From positions 1 through 48,285 of the forward strand of contig JAFXOY010000003.1 in assembly GCA_017528375.1 (NCBI GenBank): a DNA stretch of 48,285 nucleotides, in the 5' to 3' direction. A program made the translations under genes and the position numbers. Shown in pieces: positions 23,306-32,036 of this stretch (the first letter of the stretch is position 1; each line of letters opens with the position of its first letter). Under the pieces are notes generated by a model that did no database searches, had not been told where the DNA came from, and worked only from the letters and a program-made list of their open reading frames with translations. The DNA comes from Clostridia bacterium (GTDB lineage: Bacteria; Bacillota; Clostridia; TANB77; CAG-508).

Positions 23306-24118
23306 ATGGCTAGTGCTAAAAAAGAGGCTCAAAAATCTTTAGGTACTGTAGAAGACTATATAAATTTGTCAGGTTTAAACAAAGAAAGAGAACTTGCTAA
23401 TGATTTATATAACACAAACTACAACCAATATACAAATACATATAATGATTTAATAAATAGAGTAAATGCTAATAGAGAAACAGCAAGAACTGATTTTGGT
23501 ACAGGTAGAGCAACTATTGCAGAAAACTCTTATTTAAGAAATAGAAGTGATTTATCTGATTTAGCCTCTCGTGGACTAAGTGGAGGAATTGCTCAACTTA
23601 GTAAACTTGGAAATAGAATGGAAACTGGAAGACAATATTCTAATCTTGCAAATACATACTATAATACAATGAACGATTTAGATGCGTCTCAAAAAGGGTA
23701 TGAAAATGATTATAATTACAATTTAGAAATGGCTAAGAACTCACTTAATTCAGCACTTGCAGATGTTGATGCAAGAGAGGCTGCTGGTCGTAATGCTTAT
23801 AAAGCATCAGTTGCACAACTTGCTGAACAAATACAAGCAAGAAGGGATGCTGCATCACAGGCTGCTGCTGCACTTAAACAAGCCAAGAAACAATATCAAG
23901 ACCAATTAAAAGCACAAACTGATGCTGCACTTATCAGTGCTATGGACAATATAGTAGGTAATGCTACTAAAATTGATAGCACTATGTATAATAAAATGAT
24001 TTCTGCTTATAAGAACAGAGTTGGTGGAACAGATGCTGATGCTAAGAATTGGTTAACAAGTAAAAACTATATACCAACATTCTTTACTGGTACAAGTTCT
24101 AACCCTAAAAAATTCTAG
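23306..24118 (+). CDS. coiled-coil virion-internal-type protein, 270 aa
   Basis: Helical, Ala/Asn/Gln-rich with long coiled-coil stretches (ARRDAASQAAAALKQAKKQY). Residues about 75-95 (NRSDLSDLASRGLSGGIAQ) align with the same region of the next gene (IDLANRGLSSSGVTGL), so the two appear to be paralogs. Genes of this type after the lysis cassette and before a very large protein match the ejected internal proteins of podoviruses. No enzymatic motif seen. Confidence 0.65.
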   Translation: MASAKKEAQKSLGTVEDYINLSGLNKERELANDLYNTNYNQYTNTYNDLINRVNANRETARTDFGTGRATIAENSYLRNRSDLSDLASRGLSGGIAQLSKLGNRMETGRQYSNLANTYYNTMNDLDASQKGYENDYNYNLEMAKNSLNSALADVDAREAAGRNAYKASVAQLAEQIQARRDAASQAAAALKQAKKQYQDQLKAQTDAALISAMDNIVGNATKIDSTMYNKMISAYKNRVGGTDADAKNWLTSKNYIPTFFTGTSSNPKKF

Positions 24119-24128
24119 GAGGTGACTT

Positions 24129-25085
24129 ATGGCTAGTAATATAAAATATGCACAAAATTTAATTGGTGACTGGGATAGAGACATTTATGAACCTAAAAAA
24201 CAAGTACTACAAGATATCTACCAAACTAACTGGAATAAGTTATCTAATGACTACAATACATTAAAAGATACTCTAGCAAGGAACTATGATGTAGCAAGAC
24301 AAACTTATAATAAGGCTTTAGGTGATATACAAAATGAGAGTTTTAATCGTATGAACGCTGCTACTATAGACCTTGCTAATAGAGGTTTATCTAGTAGTGG
24401 TGTTACTGGTCTTGTGAATAATGCTGATACACAAATAAAAGGTGAAGAAGTAAATAAAGCCTTATCATCATTATTAGATACAGAAGCAGGTAATGAAAAA
24501 AGTTTATTTAGTGGACTAAACACACTTGGACAACAAGAAAACTCACTTGCTAGTGGACTTTTAGGAGACGTAGGTGGTCTTACTGATGCAGATGCTGCAA
24601 ATAATCAACAATATGCAGGTTTAGTTGGAAATATTGCAGAGAGTGCTGCCAGTAGAGCAGCAAGTAGGGCTGCAAGTGGTAGTGGGAAAGAAACTAATGA
24701 TGAAGATGAATTAGATAGAAGACTTGCTATTGCTGAAACTCTTGAAAGTGAGGACTACACAGATGATGAAAAAATAAATTTACTTGTTCGCCATCTAAAC
24801 GTTCCACTTGATAATGCAAAAAGTGCTGTAAGTGCTTATAATTATGATAAAACTAATATTGCTATGAAATCAGCACAAGAGAAATTAGATACTTATATTT
24901 CTAGAAATAGACTTAACCCAGATTTGTATACTTTAAAACCTCAAATAGTGTTAAATAACAGAGACGGAAATGCTATTACTAGATATAGAGCAAATAATTT
25001 ATTAGATAAGGTAAGTAATCTAAATAGAAATTTATCAAATTATACTTATGGTGACATATATGGCATACTATATGGTGGGAAGTAG
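24129..25085 (+). CDS. coiled-coil virion-internal-type protein, 318 aa
   Basis: Helical, with Tyr/Asn-rich N-terminal repeats (QTNWNKLSNDYNTLKDTL), a SRAASRAASGSGKE linker in the middle and an acidic charged segment (TNDEDELDRRLAIAETLE). Paralog-like similarity to the preceding gene around RGLSS. Likely ejected with the DNA or part of the internal core. TAGGAGGTG precedes the ATG. Confidence 0.65.
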   Translation: MASNIKYAQNLIGDWDRDIYEPKKQVLQDIYQTNWNKLSNDYNTLKDTLARNYDVARQTYNKALGDIQNESFNRMNAATIDLANRGLSSSGVTGLVNNADTQIKGEEVNKALSSLLDTEAGNEKSLFSGLNTLGQQENSLASGLLGDVGGLTDADAANNQQYAGLVGNIAESAASRAASRAASGSGKETNDEDELDRRLAIAETLESEDYTDDEKINLLVRHLNVPLDNAKSAVSAYNYDKTNIAMKSAQEKLDTYISRNRLNPDLYTLKPQIVLNNRDGNAITRYRANNLLDKVSNLNRNLSNYTYGDIYGILYGGK

Positions 25086-25093
25086 GTGATAAT

Positions 25094-28000
25094 ATGGGTA
25101 AATATGATAGTTATAGAGCAAAATATCTTAATAAATCTAGTAGTGATAATAAAACACTATCTTCTATTGATGCTAAAGTTAAACAAGCAAACAATTTAAA
25201 AGCAAGACTTGAAGCAAGTGGTGTTAACCCAGAAGAAGCAACAGATAAAAGAAATTGGTTTGAAAAACTAACTAATTTGCCACAAGACCAAAATATGGTT
25301 TTTGACTTCTTTGACTTATTAAATAGACCACAACAAGCGTTATTTGGTGGTTGGAAAAACGCACAAGAAGGAAAAGACTTTTTTGAAGGTGCAAAAGAAG
25401 GTTTATATGGTAACCAAAAAACAGATTTTAAAGATATTCTTATGAATACTGGTGCGTTTGAGGATGAAAAAGGCAAACTTGACCTTGTAGATGCTTTAGG
25501 ATTTGCTGGTGATATATTTTTAGACCCAGCAGATTTAATCCCAGTTGCAGGTTTTAGCAAAATAGGTAAGGCTTTAGATAAAGGTGACAATGTTTATAAG
25601 GCTATTAGGTCAGCAGATAGTTTAACTGATGTTGCTTTTAAAGGTTTAGGAAAAGCAGCAAAAGGTGGGGCTAAACTTGCAGATACAGGTATTGAGAAAG
25701 GTCTTAAATATTTAGATGAAAGTAAGGGTGTACTTAATGCAGCAGGAGATACAGTTAAGTTAAAATATTTAACTCCAAATGCTAAGGATGCTGCTAATCT
25801 TAATGCTAAGGTTGTTGACGCAGCACAAGATGCAACAGGTGCTATTGGTAGATTAGAACTTTACAAAAATGCTAAGAATAAATTTAGTAATGCTTTTAAA
25901 CTTTCTGATAAGGCTAAAGATGCTATAGGTGCACAAAGAGCCATTGGTACACAAGCAGAAATGGCTCAAGAAGCAGCAAAGATGAAGATTAAAGAAGCAC
26001 AAGATACAGCAGAGGCATACTTTAAACAAACAAATGGTAAATATGGTGATGCTAAAACTCTATTAAATGATAGCCAATTACTAATAAATAGCACTGTAAA
26101 TAGGGCTAAAACAGAAGATGAAATTATGTCTTTAATAAAGAAAGGTGAAGCCCCTGCTTACCCTGAATATATAGAACATCTAGAAACAATGCTTAAAAGA
26201 GATGTTCCAGATGAAACAATTAAAGCCCTACAACAAAAATATGGTAAAAAGGCTTTTGATATATCAGTAGAAGGCACACATATAAAACTTGGTAAAGGTT
26301 GGGATAAAGTTGAATTTAGTAATGTTAAACCAATAGATGCTGAGATTAAAAAGACAACAAAGAGACTTAAACAATTAGATAAACTTGCAAATGATGAGGA
26401 GGCATTAAGAAAACTTAATCCTTATGAAGTTGCAGAACTAGAAATAGAAAACAATGAATTAACTAATTCTTTAAGAGATTTATACAACCAAAAAGATGCT
26501 TATACTATTCAAGTTGAAAGAAGATTTACTCCTGAACAAGAAAAGAAAATAAATGAACTTGCTAGACGTTATGCTTATAATGAAGATGGATATAGAGACT
26601 TTGTTGATAGCATACACGGAACTGCTTGGAAAAGACAAAAAAGTGATATTCTTTCAGAAGTTGAGGACTACAGCAAGTATGGTGAGAATATATTCTCTAA
26701 TGCTGAAAACCCTACTCCTACTTATCTTTCTAAAAATCAAGCATTAGTAATGGACCCTTATGAAGTCTTCTCAGGAAGAACAACAAATAGAGATGTAATT
26801 AATGCAACAAATAGAGATACAGGTAAACTTAGTACAAATGCAAATACTGTATTTTATACAGATAATCCTGCTATGGCTGCTGATTATTCTGGTGGCAACA
26901 CACTTGCTACTGCTGAGAATTTAGGTGATAAAAATGTCACATATAGAGGTTTATTTTCTAAGACACCAGAAGAAAATGTGTTAGAAATTGGACCAAATGG
27001 TGCTTATTATAATGATAAGAAAATGCAAGAACTTGCATATATGCCTGGTGATGAAACATATAGTTGGATGAACGTACCTTATAAAGATTTTGACAGTTAT
27101 AACACTTTCTCTAAAATAGGAGAAAAAGAAACTGCTAAACTATTAGATATAGTTAATTCTAATGATGTAAAAAATGGAAATGATTTAATTAGAGAATTAA
27201 ACAAATCAAAAAATAAAAGTTTATTAAACAAATTAAAATCTTATGGTATAGATATTAATACTGTTGACAGACCATCAGTTGCTGATGCTGTACGTGATGC
27301 AGGTTCTAATATTGATGCAGATAACCTATATGAACTTATAAATGAAGTCAATACATATGGTGCTGAAAGTATAAAGGACGCTGCTGATTTCTTATTCCAA
27401 TCAGGAAATAGAACTACAGATGAACTTGCAGAAAACATCTATAAGAACCAAGCAACTGGTAGAGCAACTAAAAACTATAATACAATTAGTCTTTCAGGAA
27501 TTGAGGACAGTGTTGCTGGAACTCAAATGGGAGATGATTTTATTACTATCAATCCAGGTACAAATGATGTACAACCTAGAAGGTTTAAAGCACTTGCTAA
27601 TAAGACACCAGCACTTGAGACAAATAGTGTATTTGATACAAAAGAACTTAAAAAACCTATTGTTAAGAGTACAACTGATAAGTTAAATGATGTTGTTGAT
27701 AACTTTGTAGGTACTAAATTAGGTAGTAAATATAATTATTTAACAAATGACAACTATGTTGCTGCTCATATATTAACACCAGAAGGTAAACAAGTCATTG
27801 ATGCTTTAAAACAGAGCAAAAATAAGGCATTAAGTAATATTAATAGTTCTATTCTTAACTCAAGAAAATATGTTGGTGCACCAGAAGAAATAAATAATTT
27901 CTTTAGAGAACTTGTAGATAAAATGGACAGTAAAACAGTAGATAGTATTCCAGCACTTAAAGCATTTAAAGAAAATAAAGATTTAAACTTTATGGAAACT

Positions 28001-29728
28001 GACTACATAAAAGCCCTTACAAATAACTATGCTAGTGAAAAAGGTCTTACAAATGTTGCTGGAAAAATACAAACTGTGAACCAAAATATTTTAAATGGCA
28101 CATTTAAAGATTTAGATAATATTAGCAAAACACAAAGAAAAATTGAAGATGCATTTAAAGCAACAGGCAAAGTTGATGATGCTTTATCATCACAATATAA
28201 AAAATTGGTTGATAATTCTCCAATTAAACCATTAACTGAATTTGATAATAAAGTTCCAGATAACTTTACAAAAGTCACAAATGGTGAATTACAAGATATG
28301 ATAAAGCAATATATTAGAACTAATAGTGGGTTTGGAATGGATAAAAACACTAAAGAGTTGTCAAACTTATTAAAAAAGGTTGCTGCAAATGGTGGAGATG
28401 TTGCTATTAACACTGATGTTCTTAGAACTATTGGGGCTGTTTCAGACCCTAAAAACATAAATGCTTTAAATACTTTATATAATAAGTATTTAAACGTATT
28501 TAAAAAATGGAAAACTGCTTCACCTACTAACTTCTTAAATAACCTATTTGGTAATAGTACTAATATGATGTTAGGTGGTGTCTCAATGGCAGACCAAGCA
28601 AAATATGCACCACAAGTTATTGATATAATGCAAAATGGTGAGAAATATTATTTAAGAAAACTTGCTGGAGAGAAACTTGATGACGCTGCTGCTAAAACTG
28701 CACAATATTGGGAAGACTTTAGAAAACTTGGATTTGGTAGTGCTTCATTAGACTTAGCAGAACTTCCACAAGATGTTAGAGACATCATACAAAAGAAAAA
28801 ATCTTTAAAAGGTACAAAAGACTACATATTAAATGGTCTTCCATCAATGTTTGGTTATCTTAACCAAAAAGGTGATATGGCAGCAAGACTTACAGTTATG
28901 CTTAAATCTTATGATGACCCTAAATTCCTTAAACAATTAGGTGCTAAAGATGCTTATGAAGCAATATCTAAGATTATGTTTGACCCTGAAATGCTTACAA
29001 GTACTGAGAAAAAGATTAAACAATTTATACCTTTCTACACATATAATAAAAACAATTTAGTTTATCATATAACTAATATGCCTAATAATGGCGTTAAATA
29101 TAATAGACTTATGAAAACTATGAAAAATCTAAGAAATCAAGCAACTAATGGTAACGAAGATAATATGGCTGACTATATTAAAAATAGTTTATATATTCCA
29201 TTACCAGGGCTAGATAAAGATGGTAACTACACTGTTCTTAGAGCACAATTACCATTTGGACAACTTATAGAAACAGTTGATGACCCACTTAGACAATTTG
29301 CAAGTATGTCATCACCTTTAGCAAAGGGGGCATATGAATGGGCAACAGGCATTGATGCATTTACTGGAAGACCAATAGAAGATTTCCCAGGACAAAAGAG
29401 TAACAACATAGATTTATTTGGATTTAATCCAAGTAAAAAGACTGAAAAATTGTTAAGTGATTTTTCAGGAATAGATGTAGCACTTAAAAATGCATCAAGA
29501 CTTCTTGGAGGTGACCCTATGAGCACTGTACGTATGACTAGAAATATAGATAGTGATAGACTTAGTAAGATGTATACTGAGGTTGAAGATTTACAAAATC
29601 TTATGAAACAATATGAGCAAAAAGGTTATGAATTTAGTACAATAAATGAACTTAAAAAAGCAAATACTAACAGTAATGTTGCTAATATTAATGCAATTCT
29701 TGCTAAGTATGGTATAGAAACAAAATAA
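25094..29728 (+). CDS. giant virion protein, 1544 aa, with ART-like segment
   Basis: Largest protein of the window and last gene of the left block. Residues about 60-190 are soluble with a hydrophobic stretch (LGFAGDIFLDPADLIPVAGF). Residues 280-560 are helical with coiled coils. Residues about 560-690 carry the order VFYTDNPAMAADYSGG, VTYRGLFSKTPEENVLEIGP, GAYYNDKK, and about 810 DDFITINPGTNDVQP. This resembles the ADP-ribosyltransferase/MuF-linked polyprotein segments of phage virion proteins (low to moderate certainty). The C-terminal third (FIPFYTYNKNNLVYHITNMP, LPFGQLIETVDDPLRQFASM) is of the kind conserved in such large proteins. Likely ejected into the host. Confidence 0.7.
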   Translation: MGKYDSYRAKYLNKSSSDNKTLSSIDAKVKQANNLKARLEASGVNPEEATDKRNWFEKLTNLPQDQNMVFDFFDLLNRPQQALFGGWKNAQEGKDFFEGAKEGLYGNQKTDFKDILMNTGAFEDEKGKLDLVDALGFAGDIFLDPADLIPVAGFSKIGKALDKGDNVYKAIRSADSLTDVAFKGLGKAAKGGAKLADTGIEKGLKYLDESKGVLNAAGDTVKLKYLTPNAKDAANLNAKVVDAAQDATGAIGRLELYKNAKNKFSNAFKLSDKAKDAIGAQRAIGTQAEMAQEAAKMKIKEAQDTAEAYFKQTNGKYGDAKTLLNDSQLLINSTVNRAKTEDEIMSLIKKGEAPAYPEYIEHLETMLKRDVPDETIKALQQKYGKKAFDISVEGTHIKLGKGWDKVEFSNVKPIDAEIKKTTKRLKQLDKLANDEEALRKLNPYEVAELEIENNELTNSLRDLYNQKDAYTIQVERRFTPEQEKKINELARRYAYNEDGYRDFVDSIHGTAWKRQKSDILSEVEDYSKYGENIFSNAENPTPTYLSKNQALVMDPYEVFSGRTTNRDVINATNRDTGKLSTNANTVFYTDNPAMAADYSGGNTLATAENLGDKNVTYRGLFSKTPEENVLEIGPNGAYYNDKKMQELAYMPGDETYSWMNVPYKDFDSYNTFSKIGEKETAKLLDIVNSNDVKNGNDLIRELNKSKNKSLLNKLKSYGIDINTVDRPSVADAVRDAGSNIDADNLYELINEVNTYGAESIKDAADFLFQSGNRTTDELAENIYKNQATGRATKNYNTISLSGIEDSVAGTQMGDDFITINPGTNDVQPRRFKALANKTPALETNSVFDTKELKKPIVKSTTDKLNDVVDNFVGTKLGSKYNYLTNDNYVAAHILTPEGKQVIDALKQSKNKALSNINSSILNSRKYVGAPEEINNFFRELVDKMDSKTVDSIPALKAFKENKDLNFMETDYIKALTNNYASEKGLTNVAGKIQTVNQNILNGTFKDLDNISKTQRKIEDAFKATGKVDDALSSQYKKLVDNSPIKPLTEFDNKVPDNFTKVTNGELQDMIKQYIRTNSGFGMDKNTKELSNLLKKVAANGGDVAINTDVLRTIGAVSDPKNINALNTLYNKYLNVFKKWKTASPTNFLNNLFGNSTNMMLGGVSMADQAKYAPQVIDIMQNGEKYYLRKLAGEKLDDAAAKTAQYWEDFRKLGFGSASLDLAELPQDVRDIIQKKKSLKGTKDYILNGLPSMFGYLNQKGDMAARLTVMLKSYDDPKFLKQLGAKDAYEAISKIMFDPEMLTSTEKKIKQFIPFYTYNKNNLVYHITNMPNNGVKYNRLMKTMKNLRNQATNGNEDNMADYIKNSLYIPLPGLDKDGNYTVLRAQLPFGQLIETVDDPLRQFASMSSPLAKGAYEWATGIDAFTGRPIEDFPGQKSNNIDLFGFNPSKKTEKLLSDFSGIDVALKNASRLLGGDPMSTVRMTRNIDSDRLSKMYTEVEDLQNLMKQYEQKGYEFSTINELKKANTNSNVANINAILAKYGIETK

Positions 29729-29753
29729 AAAGAGAGCAAATGCTCTCTTTTTT
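29729..29753. terminator. bidirectional terminator at the convergence point
   Basis: AGAGAGCA (29731-29738) and TGCTCTCT (29741-29748) pair, flanked by A-run on the left and T-run on the right, so it works on both strands. It ends the left block; the - strand block ends at 29938. Confidence 0.85.
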
Positions 29754-29870
29754 AGTTTCAAACTCATTCATAACCAAACTCAAACTAAGGAATTGTTCTC
29801 TTTTATAATAGGTAGGTTGCATATTCTTTGAATAACAAATATTACTATGTATATATTGTAGCATACTCAG

Positions 29871-29879
29871 TGATATAAT
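29871..29879 (+). promoter_or_regulatory. isolated extended -10 facing the convergent genes
   Basis: TGATATAAT on the + strand in the 209-base gap between the blocks. A transcript from here would be antisense to the exonuclease gene. No + strand gene follows. It could be coincidental. Confidence 0.3.
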
Positions 29880-29937
29880 ACTTTTGTTTCTTTTTATATA
29901 TTAATTCCAACATTTAACTATGAATTTTTAAAACCTA

Positions 29938-30819
29938 TTAGTGTCTAGATGTAACTCTAATTGTAACATAAGTTGAAGATGGTTTTTGATATTTAGATAA
30001 ATCTATGTCAGGGTGTTCTATAGAAAGTTTATCAGTATCTATTCCACCTTTTCTTTCTCCACTTGATATTACATATTTATAATCTTCGTCTTGATATCTA
30101 CTATCAGTGTAATGATTTTTAGCATATTCTTCTAGTTCTTTACATTCAGTTTCTCTAATTTTAATCTCATCCTTTAGTTCTCCAATTCTATGAAGAAGTT
30201 CTTTGTCATAGTCTTCAATATCTTCATTTTCTAAAGATTTTAAAGCATTAACTTTAGAATATTTTTCTACAATATCCCAAGGGTAGTCTTCCATAGAAGA
30301 TATTCCCATAAGAATTGAACTAACTCTAGTGACAACCTCAGTAATATCGTCTTGTATTTCCTTATTTGCTTTTATTAATTTCATTTTTGGTTGACCTTGC
30401 CACATTCCACAAAGTAACCATTGGTCTAATCCCCACGCCATCATATATGCCTGGCATTGTAATTCATAACCAAAATCGTCAGTAAAACATTTACTTTTAG
30501 AGTTAGAGTATTTATTTTCAACTCCAGTTTCTACACCATCAATAAATGTTCTACCATCTCTTTTACATTTAAGTAAACCATTAACAGCATACTTATATTC
30601 ACTATTTCTTTCATCAATAGCAATATTAAGTTTCTTTTCAAAATAGTTTAGGCAACCTTCTTCCATAGCATTACCTAAATCCATTCTATCTTGAGCGTCA
30701 TCATCAACCTCTTTGATAGTTTTTCCTAAATCAATATCTAATTGTTCCTCAATAGTATTAAACCCAATACCAAAGTATGAACTTAAACTACTGGCAATTA
30801 TGTCAAACCTTTCTTTCAT
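29938..30819 (-). CDS. YqaJ-like viral recombination exonuclease
   Basis: 293 aa. DAQDRMDLGNAMEEGCLNYF contains the early Glu-bearing helix. DGVETGVENKYSNSKSK supplies the D...ExK core of the PD-(D/E)XK fold, and YELQCQAYMMAWGLDQWLLC is the typical YqaJ Q-x2-Y helix. It would digest DNA ends 5'-3' and feed single strands to the annealing protein encoded at 39.3-40.2 kb. The C-terminal 90 residues are a charged helical extension. AGGAGGTTG precedes the ATG. Last gene of the - block. Confidence 0.85.
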   Translation of the reverse strand: MKERFDIIASSLSSYFGIGFNTIEEQLDIDLGKTIKEVDDDAQDRMDLGNAMEEGCLNYFEKKLNIAIDERNSEYKYAVNGLLKCKRDGRTFIDGVETGVENKYSNSKSKCFTDDFGYELQCQAYMMAWGLDQWLLCGMWQGQPKMKLIKANKEIQDDITEVVTRVSSILMGISSMEDYPWDIVEKYSKVNALKSLENEDIEDYDKELLHRIGELKDEIKIRETECKELEEYAKNHYTDSRYQDEDYKYVISSGERKGGIDTDKLSIEHPDIDLSKYQKPSSTYVTIRVTSRH

Positions 30820-30840
30820 TTTACAACCTCCTAATATCTC

Positions 30841-31163
30841 AAAAATACTACCTATAAAGATAGGGTAAAATAGGTAGCGTACGAGGCACTATAGAATAAG
30901 AATAGAGTACACAGGACTTTTACTATTTTTTGGAATATCCTTTCATAATAAATTTTTGTGTAATAGTGCCCCCTACGATACCTATTTAGGTATCGCAACA
31001 ATAAAATTAATAGAGTGTGATAGTGTCTCTATGCCTAAGACACTGCAGAATATGCTTAAACCATTATTTAGGCAAATAACATAGAAAGGAACAAAGCATA
31101 TTCTACGGTATCTGTCAAAGGTGATTTGGTGAGGATTTTAACACATCCTTTCTTCCTTTGACA
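30841..31163 (-). ncRNA. candidate structured RNA with loop-loop contact, about 320 nt
   Basis: Gap of 380 bases without a gene. A promoter (TGTTATAAT, -10 at 31174-31169) places the start at about 31162, where helix P1 begins: TGTCAAAGG 31163-31155 with CCTTTGACA 31121-31113, enclosing AGGAT/ATCCT. P2: AGAATATGCTT 31104-31094 with AAGCATATTCT 31057-31047. P3: AGTGTCT 31044-31038 with AGACACT 31028-31022. The loop of P2 has TGCCTAA (31074-31068) and the loop of P3 overlaps TTAGGCA (31038-31032), a perfect 7-bp loop-loop match. P4: CGATACCT 30995-30988 with AGGTATCG 30983-30976. P5: GGCACTAT 30970-30963 with ATAGTGCC 30892-30885. P6: CTACCTAT 30877-30870 with ATAGGTAG 30855-30848, then TATTTTT. 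Function unknown. Confidence 0.65.
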
Positions 31164-31168
31164 CATAT

Positions 31169-31200
31169 ATTATAACACATACACCCTTGATTTTTGCACT
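31169..31200 (-). promoter_or_regulatory. promoter with AGTGCAAAAATC box
   Basis: On the - strand, AGTGCAAAAATC (31200-31189), then TGTTATAAT (31177-31169). The distance from TGCAAA to TATAAT is 18 bp, as at the other three sites. It starts the structured RNA candidate. Confidence 0.75.
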
Positions 31201-31403
31201 CAAAGGTTCAATTCTATCATAATTTCTAGTTCTTTTATTGCTTTTTTGAGTGTTTCTTCATCAAAATCACGTATATAACACTTATCTATAGGTATATTAA
31301 GGCGTATTGAGAGAGCAAAAAATAAATCTTTTTTACTAATAACTCCACTATTTACTATAGTATCAACCAAATTATAGCATTTTTTCTTTAAATTTCCTGT
31401 CAT
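31200..31403 (-). CDS. small hypothetical protein, 67 aa
   Basis: Helical, Lys-rich; DLFFALSIRLNIPIDKCYIR followed by FDEETLKKAIKEL. This looks like the short helical module attached to phage zinc-finger proteins in which a similar CH-x-F-D motif occurs, but the similarity is weak. It overlaps the VRR-NUC gene by 32 bases. Its TGA stop overlaps the promoter of the RNA candidate. Confidence 0.65.
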   Translation of the reverse strand: MTGNLKKKCYNLVDTIVNSGVISKKDLFFALSIRLNIPIDKCYIRDFDEETLKKAIKELEIMIELNL

Positions 31404-31692
31404 TATACATACCTATATCAATATTAGTTAATATTTCATCAACTTCTTCTACACTTCTTATTATAACACCAATTCCACCATTTTCGTTAATAGTTTTTAT
31501 TTTTCTTTCTTGTAATGTTGAGGCTTTTCCACCTTTTTCTCTTTTTAGTTCTAGACCTAAAAAGAAGCCTTTATAGAGACAAATAATATCAGGTAGTCCA
31601 TTTAGATTACTTTGGGCTTGAAAACGAAAATGGTACACCTTTTTTCGTTTAAGGAAGGCTATTATTTGTTTCTGTATTTTACCTTCTAACAT
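31372..31692 (-). CDS. VRR-NUC domain nuclease
   Basis: 106 aa from the ATG at 31692. MLEGKIQKQIIAFLKRKKVY begins a compact single-domain VRR-NUC: early Glu, then NGLPDIICLYKGFFLGLELK (G-x-PD...ExK metal site), then TLQERKIKTINENGG. These small phage nucleases of the PD-(D/E)XK superfamily may resolve branched DNA (Holliday junctions, forks). Translation from the more upstream TTG at 31722 is possible but has no better site. It overlaps the end of the 55-aa gene upstream. Confidence 0.85.
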   Translation of the reverse strand: MLEGKIQKQIIAFLKRKKVYHFRFQAQSNLNGLPDIICLYKGFFLGLELKREKGGKASTLQERKIKTINENGGIGVIIRSVEEVDEILTNIDIGMYNDRKFKEKML

Positions 31693-31846
31693 TTTTAAGT
31701 TCTTTCTCCTTAATTTGCTCAATTTTTACTTCAATTACATAAGGTTGTTCTAAAACTTCAACTACTTCTGGTGTGTTATAGTCTTCTACGACCCAATTTA
31801 TTTCTTTTGGGGCTTGTAGGTTTGTTTTTATTACTATTTTGTACAT
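31679..31846 (-). CDS. small hypothetical protein, 55 aa
   Basis: ATG at 31846 follows TAGGAGATAAAG, a good site. It encodes a short beta-type, acidic protein (MYKIVIKTNLQAPKEINWVV...) ending NVRR, and overlaps the VRR-NUC start by 14 bases in another frame. It begins inside the end of the 86-aa gene (71-base overlap). No family recognised. Confidence 0.6.
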   Translation of the reverse strand: MYKIVIKTNLQAPKEINWVVEDYNTPEVVEVLEQPYVIEVKIEQIKEKELKNVRR

Positions 31847-32036
31847 CTTTATCTCCTATAAAATACCTTAACAACCCCTCTTTTTTTGTTTCTACAACTA
31901 TTATATCATTATTATAATCAAATTTCTTTATTTCTTCTTTATTTGTGTCTTCTATGTCAATCAACGCCATCATTAGGTTCAACCATTTTTGTTGTTGTGC
32001 CCTTTTTAATATCTTTTCTATTTCTTTATCATTCAT
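31776..32036 (-). CDS. small hypothetical protein, 86 aa
   Basis: The start is taken at 32036, where ATGAATGA overlaps the polymerase stop; an in-frame ATG at 32045 is also possible. The N-terminus is helical (KEIEKILKRAQQQKWLNLMM), the C-terminus very basic (KNKPTSPKRNKLGRRRL). It may bind nucleic acid or the polymerase. No family recognised. Confidence 0.6.
   Translation of the reverse strand: MNDKEIEKILKRAQQQKWLNLMMALIDIEDTNKEEIKKFDYNNDIIVVETKKEGLLRYFIGDKDVQNSNKNKPTSPKRNKLGRRRL

Noticed and set aside
25111..25590. 159-codon open frame antisense to the start of the 1544-aa gene, and similar ones at 28027-28458, 29227-29526 and 31886-32305
   Set aside because: Low-complexity Ser/Leu/Phe/Ile-rich antisense translations without ribosome-binding sites, entirely inside strongly supported genes.
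30841..31163. Group I or group II intron
   Set aside because: Both neighbouring genes are complete, no split reading frame flanks the region, and it has its own promoter and terminator-like end.
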